A stretch of DNA of 40,598 nucleotides, from the NCBI GenBank assembly GCA_021775615.1, contig JAJFHL010000188.1, positions 1 to 40,598 on the forward strand, given 5' to 3'. Source of the DNA: Hyphomicrobiales bacterium (GTDB lineage Bacteria > Pseudomonadota > Alphaproteobacteria > Rhizobiales > JAJFHB01). The first letter of the stretch is position 1, and every line of letters begins with the position of its first letter. Positions 21,065 through 29,016 of the stretch are shown here, in pieces. The translations under genes were made by a program, and so were the position numbers. Under the pieces are notes generated by a model. That model made no database searches, was not told the origin of the DNA, and saw only the letters and a program-made list of their open reading frames with translations.

Positions 21065-22441
21065 ATGGAAAACCTTTTTACGCCGGAACAGTTCGCGGAG
21101 TTCGTGGAGAGCGTGCGCCGCTGGATGGCGGCCAATGGCGTCTCGCTCGAGGGCGGGTTCTGGATCTGGACCGTCACCCAGATCGCCATCGGCGTTTCCG
21201 CCTATCTCATTGCCCGGCTCATCGCCAGCGCCGTCAATCCGCGGATAGAGGCGAGCTTGCGGCAGATGACCGGCAAGCCGCGACTGCTGCGCTTCCTGGT
21301 GGTCGCCTTCCGGCGGCTGCACTGGTTCTATTTCATCGTCATCACCTGGTCGGCTGTCATCATCATGCGGGCGTCCACATGGCCGAGCCGCAGCTACTTC
21401 CTGAGCGTGGTGGCAAATCTCGCCACCGCATGGTTCGTGATCTCGGTCCTGTCGCGCATCATCCGCAACCGCTTCATCGCCAATCTCGTCGCGGTCTCGG
21501 CCTGGACCATCGCCGCACTCAACGTGTTCGGCGTGCTCGACGACACGATCGGTCTGCTGGATTCGGTGTCGGTCGTGCTCGGTGAAGTGCGCGTCTCGGC
21601 GCTGCTTGTGATCAACTCCCTGGTGATCTGCTCGCTGCTGATTTGGGGAGCACTCGGCCTCAGCGGATTCCTTGAACGGCGGTTGTCTGAAATCGAGGAT
21701 CTGACGCCGTCGGTTCGGGTTCTGGTGGGCAAGATCTTCCGGATCTTCATTCTGCTGGTCGCCATTCTCACCGGGCTCAATGTGGTGGGTATCGACCTCA
21801 CCGCGCTTGCGGTGTTCTCCGGGGCGCTCGGTCTCGGCATCGGCTTCGGTCTGCAGAAGATCGTCTCCAACCTCCTGAGCGGCATCATCCTGCTCATGGA
21901 CAAGTCGATCAAACCGGGGGACGTGATTGAAATTCAAACCGTTTCCGGCACCACATATGGCTGGGTCGAGCACCTCGGCGCGCGCTACACATCGGTCAGA
22001 ACCCGCGACGGCACGGATACGCTGTTTCCGAACGAAACATTCATCGCGACGCCGGTCACCAACTGGTCGCACGGTGACACCAAGGTGCGCCAGAAGCTGT
22101 CCATCGGCGTCTCTTATGACGCGGATGTGGAGCAGGCGATGGCGCTGTGCCTAGAAGCGGCCGACGAGCAGGAACGCATTCTCAAGTCGCCGGCTGCGCG
22201 CTGCCTGCTGGTGGGCTTCGGCGAGTCCTCCATCGACCTGCAGTTGCGCTACTGGCTGGCCGACCCGCAGGAAGGCCTGCGCAATATCGCCAGCGTGGTC
22301 TATCTCTCGATCTGGAAGAAATTCCGTGAGCACGAGGTCGAGATCCCGTTCCCGCAACGCGACCTGCATATCCGCTCCGCCGAGAGCCTGCCCGTCGATC
22401 TTGCCCCCAGGGCGCAACAGAAGGTTCGGGCACAGGACTGA
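21065..22441 (+). CDS. MscS-family mechanosensitive channel
   Basis: A 458-residue inner-membrane channel subunit. It has several hydrophobic segments in the first 260 residues. The pore helix and MscS hallmark follow: LGIGFGLQKIVSNLLSGIILLMDKSIKPGDVIEI (first part at about 257-276). The beta domain is GWVEHLGARYTSVRTRDGTDTLFPNETFI. It opens under membrane tension to release solutes on hypo-osmotic shock. The N-terminal extension of about 150 residues compared with E. coli MscS makes it one of the larger paralogues. The location beside genes for osmolyte (betaine-like) degradation fits osmotic adaptation but may be coincidence. Confidence 0.9.
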   Translation: MENLFTPEQFAEFVESVRRWMAANGVSLEGGFWIWTVTQIAIGVSAYLIARLIASAVNPRIEASLRQMTGKPRLLRFLVVAFRRLHWFYFIVITWSAVIIMRASTWPSRSYFLSVVANLATAWFVISVLSRIIRNRFIANLVAVSAWTIAALNVFGVLDDTIGLLDSVSVVLGEVRVSALLVINSLVICSLLIWGALGLSGFLERRLSEIEDLTPSVRVLVGKIFRIFILLVAILTGLNVVGIDLTALAVFSGALGLGIGFGLQKIVSNLLSGIILLMDKSIKPGDVIEIQTVSGTTYGWVEHLGARYTSVRTRDGTDTLFPNETFIATPVTNWSHGDTKVRQKLSIGVSYDADVEQAMALCLEAADEQERILKSPAARCLLVGFGESSIDLQLRYWLADPQEGLRNIASVVYLSIWKKFREHEVEIPFPQRDLHIRSAESLPVDLAPRAQQKVRAQD

Positions 22442-22448
22442 ACGCGTC

Positions 22449-23555
22449 TTACCGTCCGTAGGTCGCCACCGGGTTCCCTAAAGCGTCGAAGTCCGGTTCC
22501 ACCCCGAGCCCGGGTGCATCGGATGCGTACATCATGCCGTCGCGGGTTTCAGGTCCGGGCGCTCCTGTATGTTCGACGTTGTAGTTGTGCAGGTCGGTGG
22601 TGTTGAGGAGAAACTCGTTGGGCGTCGATGCGGCGAGATGGGCAACCGCGGCGGTGGTGATCTCACCGCCCCAGGTGTCTTCACTGACAACGGGAATGCG
22701 GTTGTCCACCAGAAAATCGCGCATGCGCCGGGTCTTGGACAGGCCGCCCTGCTTGGAGATCTTGAGGCAGACATATTCGGCGGACCGGTCGGCAACAACG
22801 CGCTGGGCGACGCCCATATCGGTGACGCATTCGTCGAGCTTCATGGGCCGGTCGAAATGACGGCGGACCTGCAGGCATTCCTCGTAGGTCCGACAGGGCT
22901 GCTCGACGATGTAGTCGAGATCGCGGGTGGCGCGGGCCACCTGGACCGCCTCGTCGACATGCCAGCCCTGGTTGGCGTCCGCCATGGCCTTTTCGCCCGG
23001 TTTCAGCACCGGTGCGGTCGCCTGGATGCGCTCGATGTCGGTCTTCCAGTCGCCGCCGACCTTGATCTGGAACTGCCGGTAACCGGCTTTGCGAAGCTGT
23101 TCCATCTCTTGCACGGTTTCATCCGGCGCTTTTTGCGGTGCCACCCGGTAGAGCGGCGCCCCATCGGCCAGCTTGCCGCCGAGCAGCATCCAGACCGGCT
23201 GGCCGGTGGCCTTGCCGAGAATGTCCCAGCAGGCCGCGTCCAAGGCTGCCTTGGCATAGCCGTGGCCGCGGATGGTGTGGTCCATCAACCGCTCGATATG
23301 TGCAACCTGGCGCGGATCCTCGCCGAGAAGCACCGGCGCCAGCAGACGGGCGGCGGCTTCGGTGCCCTCCGAGTGGGCCTCCATGTAGTTCTCGCCGCAG
23401 GGACAGAACTCGCCGGCGCCGGAGAAGCCGGCGTCCGTGTCAACAACGACGACGGTTGTGCCGGCGGTTTCGATGACATTGCCGCGGCCCCAGCCATAGG
23501 CGCCGCCCACGTAACGCAGGGACTTCCGATACACACGGATGCGGGAGATTTTCAT
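22449..23555 (-). CDS. enolase-superfamily enzyme, betaine epimerase/hydroxyproline dehydratase-like (MLE subgroup)
   Basis: A 368-residue enolase-superfamily enzyme. Acid-base Lys165 lies in QFQIKVGG (Gln in place of the first Lys of KxK). The metal ligands are D193, E218 and D241 (MADANQGW, IVEQPC, KLDECV), and the second catalytic Lys is at 265 or 268 (CLKISKQGG). The layout resembles 4-hydroxyproline betaine 2-epimerase (HpbD) and cis-3-hydroxyproline dehydratase. It is the last gene of the operon with a DMGDH-like demethylase, and a Rieske oxygenase is transcribed from the same control region. This context favours an N-methylated proline or similar betaine as substrate. That is inference; other acid sugars cannot be excluded. 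The start has AGGGAACGG upstream. Confidence 0.8.
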   Translation of the reverse strand: MKISRIRVYRKSLRYVGGAYGWGRGNVIETAGTTVVVVDTDAGFSGAGEFCPCGENYMEAHSEGTEAAARLLAPVLLGEDPRQVAHIERLMDHTIRGHGYAKAALDAACWDILGKATGQPVWMLLGGKLADGAPLYRVAPQKAPDETVQEMEQLRKAGYRQFQIKVGGDWKTDIERIQATAPVLKPGEKAMADANQGWHVDEAVQVARATRDLDYIVEQPCRTYEECLQVRRHFDRPMKLDECVTDMGVAQRVVADRSAEYVCLKISKQGGLSKTRRMRDFLVDNRIPVVSEDTWGGEITTAAVAHLAASTPNEFLLNTTDLHNYNVEHTGAPGPETRDGMMYASDAPGLGVEPDFDALGNPVATYGR

Positions 23556-23585
23556 GTTCGGCCGTTCCCTGACCTGTATCCGGCA

Positions 23586-24212
23586 TCATGACCCGGCACG
23601 GTACACGTGAACCCGGTGCGTCACATCGGGCTCTCCATAGGGCATCGAGTGAAAACTCGGCGTCCGGAACACCGGTTGCCAGGCGCCCTCCTTTTCCAGC
23701 CGCTCGAGCATCTGCGGGTATTCCGGCTCCTGTTCGGGGTCGTCGCGCAGGCTGAAAACAATCGGTGCACCGGGTTTCGTTACCCGAACAAGCTCTATGA
23801 ACGCGTGGGCCGGCGCATGGCGGGGTGTGATGACCCCGCTGGAAATGACCGCGCCGAAGGTATGGTCCGGGAAATCGAGACGCTCGCCCAGGGTCATCTG
23901 CCGCAGGTCCTCGTAGATGTTCTTCTGGCGCGCGACGGCGAGCATGCCCTCAGAAAGGTCGATGCCGGTGATCGGCCCGTATCCGAGCATGGCGATCGGT
24001 TCGGCCTGAATGCCGCCGCCGCAGCCTGCGTCCAGGATCGGGGCGGTGCCTTGCGGGACAAACCGCGTGAACACGGCGGCGATGACCGCGGGGATCCTGT
24101 AGCCCATGGCACAGAGATCCGCCTCGTACTTCTCGGCCCACTCATCATAGGCGGCCTGCTGCTCTCCGATGGTTTCGGCGTGATAGGACTTTCCAACATC
24201 GGTTTCCGGCAT
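23586..24212 (-). CDS. class I SAM-dependent methyltransferase
   Basis: A 208-residue Rossmann methyltransferase. Motif I is ILDAGCGGG (residues 59-67), the acidic strand-2 end is GIDLSEGML (D85), and SSGVITPRHAP plus LVRVTKPGAPIVFSLR follow as motifs IV-VI. The sequence around VARQKNIYEDL resembles METTL27 (WBSCR27)-like proteins, whose substrate is unknown. The ATG at 24212 has GGGAGGGG directly upstream, so an earlier TTG is unlikely. It sits between the DMGDH-like and enolase-superfamily genes (26- and 30-base gaps). A methyltransferase inside a demethylation operon is unusual; it might recycle methyl groups or act on a thiol or amine intermediate. Confidence 0.85.
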   Translation of the reverse strand: MPETDVGKSYHAETIGEQQAAYDEWAEKYEADLCAMGYRIPAVIAAVFTRFVPQGTAPILDAGCGGGIQAEPIAMLGYGPITGIDLSEGMLAVARQKNIYEDLRQMTLGERLDFPDHTFGAVISSGVITPRHAPAHAFIELVRVTKPGAPIVFSLRDDPEQEPEYPQMLERLEKEGAWQPVFRTPSFHSMPYGEPDVTHRVHVYRAGS

Positions 24213-24238
24213 GATCCCCTCCCTCAACGCGTTTCACT

Positions 24239-26641
24239 CTAGCTCTTCAGGCGCTCGTTTCCAGGATCATATGGCACCCCCGGCATGATGCGCGCACCGA
24301 CCCGGCTTCCGAGGACCGAGACCTCAAGGCGGGCCTCGGGCGCTCGTGCTTCCTGGCGCAGGAACGCAATGGCCAGGCTCTTTCCAATCATATGGCCGAA
24401 ACCGGCAGACGTCACCGAGCCTACCGGCTTGCCACCGAGCAGAACCGCTTCGCCAATCAGGCAGTCGGTGTCCCCGTCCTCAAGAGACAGCAGAGCAATC
24501 GTGCTTTGTGGCTCTCGTGCAAGCATTGCCGCCTTGCCGACGAATTCCTTGTCGAGACGGGCAAAGCGCATTTGGTCGACATCCTTATGGGACGCGTCAT
24601 TGGCAAGCTCGTGGCCGCCACGGTAGAACTTTTCCAGACGCAGGCTGTCGAGCGCCTTCGAGCCATAGGCGGCAATGCCATGCGGCTCTCCCGCGCGCCA
24701 CAACGCGTCCCAGATCTCTCCAAGCCGTTCGTTGGGCGCGTGCAGTTCCCAGGCCAGTTCGCCGGTGAAAGACAGGCGCAACGCCAGGCACGGAACGCCC
24801 GCTACGTGCAGCTCGCGTGCCCGCAGCCAGGGGAAGCCACCTGAGCTGACGTCACCATCGATACAAGCAGCGAGGACGTCCCGGGCCCGCGGCCCGGCGA
24901 GTGTCAGGATGCCGATGTCGTCGGTCCTGTTGACGAGTTCGGTGTCGCCCATCGGCACATCGCACTGCACCGAGAGCCAGTCCCAGACGCGGCGCTCCGA
25001 AGGCGCGCCGGTCACGAGGTAGAAGGTGTCCTCGCCGGTGCGGGCGATCGTCGCTTCGCCTTCGATAGTGCCCTTACGGTTCAGCATCAATGTCAGGCAG
25101 GTGCCGCCGATCTCCCGGGGAATGCGGTTGGCGCAGACGGCATCGAGGAACGTTTCGGCGCCCGGTCCAGAGAGCTCGAACTTGGCGAAGGCCGAGAAGT
25201 CCCCAAGACCGACCCGTTCGCGCACCGCCAGCGCTTCGGACCTGACCGTCTCGAAGGTGGTGGTCCGGCGCCAGCCGAAAGGTTCACCGGGCGCATAGAG
25301 CCGCGGACGCTCCCAGCCGCCGGCCTCTTCGTAAAGCGCGCCCAGCGCCACGGTGCGGTCGTGGGCACCGGAGCGTTTTATGCCGCGGCACACGGTGCGC
25401 TGGTGCTGCGGATAGGGCATGGCCTGACGCAAGGTGTAGTCTTCGGTGGCGCGCGCCTGCGCATAGTCGGCATCGGCCCAGACACCGAAACGCCTTGGAT
25501 CGAAAGCGCGGGTCGAGATATCGGCGCTGCCGTGCACCATCCACTGGGCAAGCGCCCTGCCCGCTCCCGGCCCCCAGGCGATGCCGACGGTCGAGCCGCA
25601 GGCGAGCCAGTGGTTTTTGAGGCCTGGCGCCGGACCCAGCAGCATGGCGCCATCCGGCGTATAGGTGATACCGCCATTGACGATGCGCTTGATGCCGCGG
25701 TCGGCCAGCGCCGGGCAGCGTTCGAAACAGTTCTCGAGCCACGGCGTGATGCCGTCCATATTGGGTTCGAAGAGTTCGGTCTCGGAGTCCCAGGGGCAGC
25801 CGTCGAGCCACACCGCCCGGGGCGCCTGCTTGTCATAGAGGCCGATCAGGGCGGACTGCTGCTCGCGCCTGATGTAACCGCAGAAATAGTCGTCACGCGT
25901 CACCGGGATCTCGTGATCCATGTCGGCGAACTCGGGCACGTCATCGGTGACCACGTAGTGATGCTGCATGGTGACGATGGGAAGGTCGAGGCCGCAGAAG
26001 GCGCCGATCCGGCGGGCGTGATAGCCGCCCGCATTGACCACGTGTTCGCAGGTAACTGTTCCCTGCTCGGTCACCACCTCCCACTCGCCGCCGGGTCTCC
26101 GGCGCAGATCGATCACGCGGCAGTTGCGGACGACTTCAGCGCCGCGGTCCCGCGCACCTTTCGCCATGGCGAAACAGGTCCCTGCCGGATCGACATGGCC
26201 GTCGTCGGTGGTGTGGATGGCGGCCAGCACGCCCGCCGCCTCGACGTCGTAAAGCGGGTTGAGCCGCTTTACCTCCCCGGGCCCGATGATGTCGGCCTCT
26301 TGCCCGCGCGCCAGAACCGCATCGCGGATGTGGTTGATCCAGTCGACATGTTCCGGCGACGTTGCGATGCGCAGCGAGCCGCAGCCGTGCCATGACACGG
26401 ATTGGCCGGTCTCCTCCTCGATGCGCTTGTAAAGATCCACCGCATAGTCGTGCATGGTGCCGAGCGCATGGCCGCCGACCATACGGCTGACCAGGCCGGC
26501 GGCATGCCATGTGGCGCCGGATGTCAGCTCGGCCTTTTCGATGAGCACGCAATCGGTCCAGCCTTCGAGGGCGAGGTGATAAAGCACACCGGCGCCCATG
26601 TTGCCGCCGCCTATGACCACCACGCGGGCGTGACTGCGCAT
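24239..26641 (-). CDS. dimethylglycine/sarcosine dehydrogenase-like protein (FAD oxidase plus GcvT domains)
   Basis: An 800-residue fusion. Residues 1-380 are a DAO-type FAD oxidoreductase with VVVIGGGNMGAG (7-18) and SGATWHAAGL, where His46 matches the covalent FAD attachment His of dimethylglycine dehydrogenase. A FAO-M-type linker with GITYTPDGAMLLGPAPG follows near 325-345. Residues about 440-790 are a GcvT/aminomethyltransferase domain (FSAFAKFELSGPGAETFLD, LDSLRLEKFYRGG, MPGVPYDPG). The enzyme oxidatively removes an N-methyl group and passes the one-carbon unit to tetrahydrofolate. GAGGAG precedes the start. It is 23 bases after the XRE-cupin regulator in one operon. The exact amine (dimethylglycine, sarcosine, N-methylproline) is not decided by sequence. 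Confidence 0.9.
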   Translation of the reverse strand: MRSHARVVVIGGGNMGAGVLYHLALEGWTDCVLIEKAELTSGATWHAAGLVSRMVGGHALGTMHDYAVDLYKRIEEETGQSVSWHGCGSLRIATSPEHVDWINHIRDAVLARGQEADIIGPGEVKRLNPLYDVEAAGVLAAIHTTDDGHVDPAGTCFAMAKGARDRGAEVVRNCRVIDLRRRPGGEWEVVTEQGTVTCEHVVNAGGYHARRIGAFCGLDLPIVTMQHHYVVTDDVPEFADMDHEIPVTRDDYFCGYIRREQQSALIGLYDKQAPRAVWLDGCPWDSETELFEPNMDGITPWLENCFERCPALADRGIKRIVNGGITYTPDGAMLLGPAPGLKNHWLACGSTVGIAWGPGAGRALAQWMVHGSADISTRAFDPRRFGVWADADYAQARATEDYTLRQAMPYPQHQRTVCRGIKRSGAHDRTVALGALYEEAGGWERPRLYAPGEPFGWRRTTTFETVRSEALAVRERVGLGDFSAFAKFELSGPGAETFLDAVCANRIPREIGGTCLTLMLNRKGTIEGEATIARTGEDTFYLVTGAPSERRVWDWLSVQCDVPMGDTELVNRTDDIGILTLAGPRARDVLAACIDGDVSSGGFPWLRARELHVAGVPCLALRLSFTGELAWELHAPNERLGEIWDALWRAGEPHGIAAYGSKALDSLRLEKFYRGGHELANDASHKDVDQMRFARLDKEFVGKAAMLAREPQSTIALLSLEDGDTDCLIGEAVLLGGKPVGSVTSAGFGHMIGKSLAIAFLRQEARAPEARLEVSVLGSRVGARIMPGVPYDPGNERLKS

Positions 26642-26664
26642 TCCGTTGCTCCTCGGGGATGGCC

Positions 26665-27288
26665 TTATCGGCGCAGGGTCACCGGCGTGTTGGCCCAGAC
26701 GATGACCGCCGGAACCTGGCCGCGGTTGCGATAGGTGTGGGGGATGTTGGAGGCGAAAGAGAAACTGTCGCCCGGTTTCAGAACAAAGACGTCGGTGTCG
26801 ATGGTCAGTTCGATCTCGCCTTCGAGAATGAGACCCGCTTCTTCGCCGCGATGACTGTAAAGGTCATCGCCGGCTGTGCCGCCCGGCTCATAACGCGAAA
26901 TGCCCATGGCCAGCTCACCATCGAGATTGGCCGACAGGAGATGGTCCTCAAAGCCCATGTAATCGGTAGAGGCAACGCCTGAATAGGTCAGTCGGCGGCG
27001 GCGGTCGGCGCGCACGACATATGGCTTCTCGTCGGCGGGCACCGGTCCGTCGGTCTGGAAGAACCAGCCGATCGGCACGTTCATGGCTTCGGCAATGTCC
27101 TGCAGGGCGGTGATCGACGGACGGGCCAACCCGCGCTCGATCTTTGAAATGAAGCTGATCGACTTGCCGGACGCCTCGGCAAGATCCTTCAGGGTCAGCC
27201 CATGCGCCTTGCGCAGGGATCGCAGCTCGTCGCCGAGCTGTCCGATCGGATCCGGGCTTTCCGGCTGGGAATTTGTCTTGACACTCAT
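26665..27288 (-). CDS. XRE-family regulator with C-terminal cupin domain
   Basis: A 207-residue two-domain regulator. Residues 17-75 are a Cro/C1-type helix-turn-helix (LRSLRKAHGLTLKDLAEASG, SISFISKIERGLARPS), with a linker to about residue 130. Residues 135-200 are a cupin_2 sensor (DLYSHRGEEAGLILEGEIEL, LKPGDSFSFASNIPHTYRN), so it binds a small ligand or metal. This architecture is common for regulators of amine, putrescine or betaine catabolism. It is the first gene of the leftward operon and divergent from a Rieske oxygenase gene, with a perfect palindrome between them, which indicates local and self regulation. Confidence 0.9.
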   Translation of the reverse strand: MSVKTNSQPESPDPIGQLGDELRSLRKAHGLTLKDLAEASGKSISFISKIERGLARPSITALQDIAEAMNVPIGWFFQTDGPVPADEKPYVVRADRRRRLTYSGVASTDYMGFEDHLLSANLDGELAMGISRYEPGGTAGDDLYSHRGEEAGLILEGEIELTIDTDVFVLKPGDSFSFASNIPHTYRNRGQVPAVIVWANTPVTLRR

Positions 27289-27291
27289 GAC

Positions 27292-27309
27292 AATTATGAG
27301 AGCATAATT
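27292..27309. promoter_or_regulatory. palindromic operator between XRE-cupin and Rieske genes
   Basis: AATTATG-AGAG-CATAATT is a perfect 18-base dyad with 7-base arms, starting three bases upstream of the regulator's ATG. On the minus strand TTGCAA and AATTAT, 16 bases apart, could be -35 and -10 elements, the latter overlapped by the dyad. Binding by the XRE-cupin protein itself is the simplest reading. Confidence 0.65.
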
Positions 27310-27367
27310 TTCATATTACTGCAATTTGCAAGGTTGATTTGCCTTTCAAAACCGGATTGCGAAACCG

Positions 27368-28552
27368 ATGAACGCCCGCGCGACAGACGCTGAAGCGATT
27401 GCCCGTGTCAAATCCCTGATTGGAGATGACGGCTTTACGCAGGCCTTCGCCGATGTCGAAGACGCGTCCGGCCTGCCGAACGCGGCCTACTGGTCCGACG
27501 AATGGCTGGCTCTGGAGCAGGAACGGGTGTTCCGGCGCTCCTGGGTGTTCGCCGGCGCCGAGGCTGAAATCCCCGAGCCCGGCGACATGAAACCGATCGA
27601 GATCGGCGGCGCGCCGCTGATCATCATGCGCGGCATGGACGGCAAAGTGCACGCGGTTCACAATGTGTGCCGGCACCGCGGCGCCCGCCTTGTGACCGAA
27701 CCCTGCCGGAAATCGTCGATCACCTGCCCCTATCATGCCTGGAATTACGCGCTGGACGGCAAGCTGCGGGCGCGTCCGCATTTCAGCGGTCCAGATAGTG
27801 TCGACAGGTTCGAGAATGGCGGCGGCGACAAGCTCGACCTGGTGCCGGTGCGGGTCGAGACCTGGAACGGTTGCATCTTCGCCAATGTTTCAGGGGATGC
27901 GGACCCGCTGGAGGTATGGCTCGCCCCCTTCTTGAACCGCACCCGGGCCTATGACTATTCGGCAATCCGCTGGGCCGGCAGGATCGACTTCGAGGTCAGG
28001 GCAAACTGGAAGCTGGTCTACGAGAATTACATGGAGGGCTATCATGTCTTCTCGGTGCATCCCAAGCTCCTGAAGTTCGCGCCGATGAACGTGCGCTGGT
28101 CAGGCGAGTGGGACGCCCATGTCTTCTACAACGATTATGTCTTTCCCGAAATCGAGGAAGGCCGCGGCGGAGGCCTGCCGCACTATCCAGGCTTGCCTGA
28201 GAAAGACGCACAGCGCGGACTGTGGTTCCTGTGCTTCCCGCATTTCGCCGCCGAAGTGTTCCCCGATCAGTTCACGCTTCTGGTGTCCTACCCGGTGGCG
28301 CCCGACCTCACCCGCGAAGAGCTGCACGTGTTCCTGATCGGTGATGCGGCGACCTCCGATGAACACAGGGGGCCGCGTGAGGCAGTGCTCCAGATGTGGG
28401 ACGATCTCAACCGGGAAGACCTCGGCATGCTGGAACTGCTGCAGCAGGGCCGCCTGTCGCCGGCCTATGACGGCGGGCGCCTGTCACCGCACTGGGAAGG
28501 CCCGACGCATCAGTTCGGCCGGCGCATCGTCGAAAAGATCATCGCTGCATAA
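27368..28552 (+). CDS. Rieske non-heme iron oxygenase, quaternary-amine type (1)
   Basis: A 394-residue oxygenase alpha subunit. The [2Fe-2S] ligands are C101, H103, C120 and H123 (CRHRGARL, CPYHAWNY). The mononuclear iron site is H226 and H231 in YMEGYHVFSVHP plus an Asp in REDLGMLE near the C-terminus. Glu223 replaces the bridging Asp usual in ring-hydroxylating dioxygenases, as in carnitine monooxygenase CntA. Enzymes of this group demethylate or cleave carnitine, glycine betaine or stachydrine. The ribosome binding site is poor (GAAACCG). It is transcribed divergently from the XRE-cupin/DMGDH-like operon and should make the tertiary amine that the DMGDH-like enzyme uses. No reductase gene is adjacent. 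Confidence 0.88.
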   Translation: MNARATDAEAIARVKSLIGDDGFTQAFADVEDASGLPNAAYWSDEWLALEQERVFRRSWVFAGAEAEIPEPGDMKPIEIGGAPLIIMRGMDGKVHAVHNVCRHRGARLVTEPCRKSSITCPYHAWNYALDGKLRARPHFSGPDSVDRFENGGGDKLDLVPVRVETWNGCIFANVSGDADPLEVWLAPFLNRTRAYDYSAIRWAGRIDFEVRANWKLVYENYMEGYHVFSVHPKLLKFAPMNVRWSGEWDAHVFYNDYVFPEIEEGRGGGLPHYPGLPEKDAQRGLWFLCFPHFAAEVFPDQFTLLVSYPVAPDLTREELHVFLIGDAATSDEHRGPREAVLQMWDDLNREDLGMLELLQQGRLSPAYDGGRLSPHWEGPTHQFGRRIVEKIIAA

Positions 28553-28554
28553 AT

Positions 28555-28983
28555 CTATTGGTCGCGCTCGACGAGATTGGCCACCATGGCGTCGCGCAGG
28601 TCGTCGGGCAGCGCCATCTTGCCGCGCGCCTTGAGGTCGAAATAGACCGTGACCTTCTCCGAGGTCGCCGCGATTTCGCCGGTTTCCGAATTTCGCATGC
28701 GGTGATATCCGGTGACCGAGGTATTACCCACCTTGAGCATGCCGCTTTCGATCATGATCAGGGCGCCGACTTCCTGCTCGGCCTGGTATTCAATGGTGTC
28801 GCGGACATCGACGAAACCGCCATTGTTTGCGCTCAGAAAGTCGCGGGTGAACCCGCAGGCCGACAGCAGATGCCAGAAGGCGGCATCGAACATGCCGACA
28901 TAGTGCATGGTGGTCATGTGGTTCTGATGATCGCAGTGCCAGGGATAGACCACTGCACGGAAGGTTTCGATGTAATTGCCCAT
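28555..28983 (-). CDS. hot-dog fold acyl-CoA thioesterase (4HBT)
   Basis: A 142-residue single hot-dog domain. VVYPWHCDHQNHMTTMHYVGMFDAAFWHLL carries the 4HBT active-site pattern D-x-x-x-H-x-x-x-x-Y near residues 18-28. GFVDVRDTIEYQAEQEVGALIMIE is the second conserved strand pair. It hydrolyses an acyl-CoA or related thioester. In several proteobacteria thioesterases of this type accompany carnitine catabolism as betainyl-CoA thioesterase; the neighbouring Rieske gene 33 bases upstream makes that a reasonable guess. It is the last gene of the cupin-nitroreductase-Rieske operon. Its stop is two bases from the stop of the convergent Rieske gene. Confidence 0.83.
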   Translation of the reverse strand: MGNYIETFRAVVYPWHCDHQNHMTTMHYVGMFDAAFWHLLSACGFTRDFLSANNGGFVDVRDTIEYQAEQEVGALIMIESGMLKVGNTSVTGYHRMRNSETGEIAATSEKVTVYFDLKARGKMALPDDLRDAMVANLVERDQ

Positions 28984-29016
28984 TACCTTCGCCTCGTTGC
29001 TTTCACCTGCTCGTGT

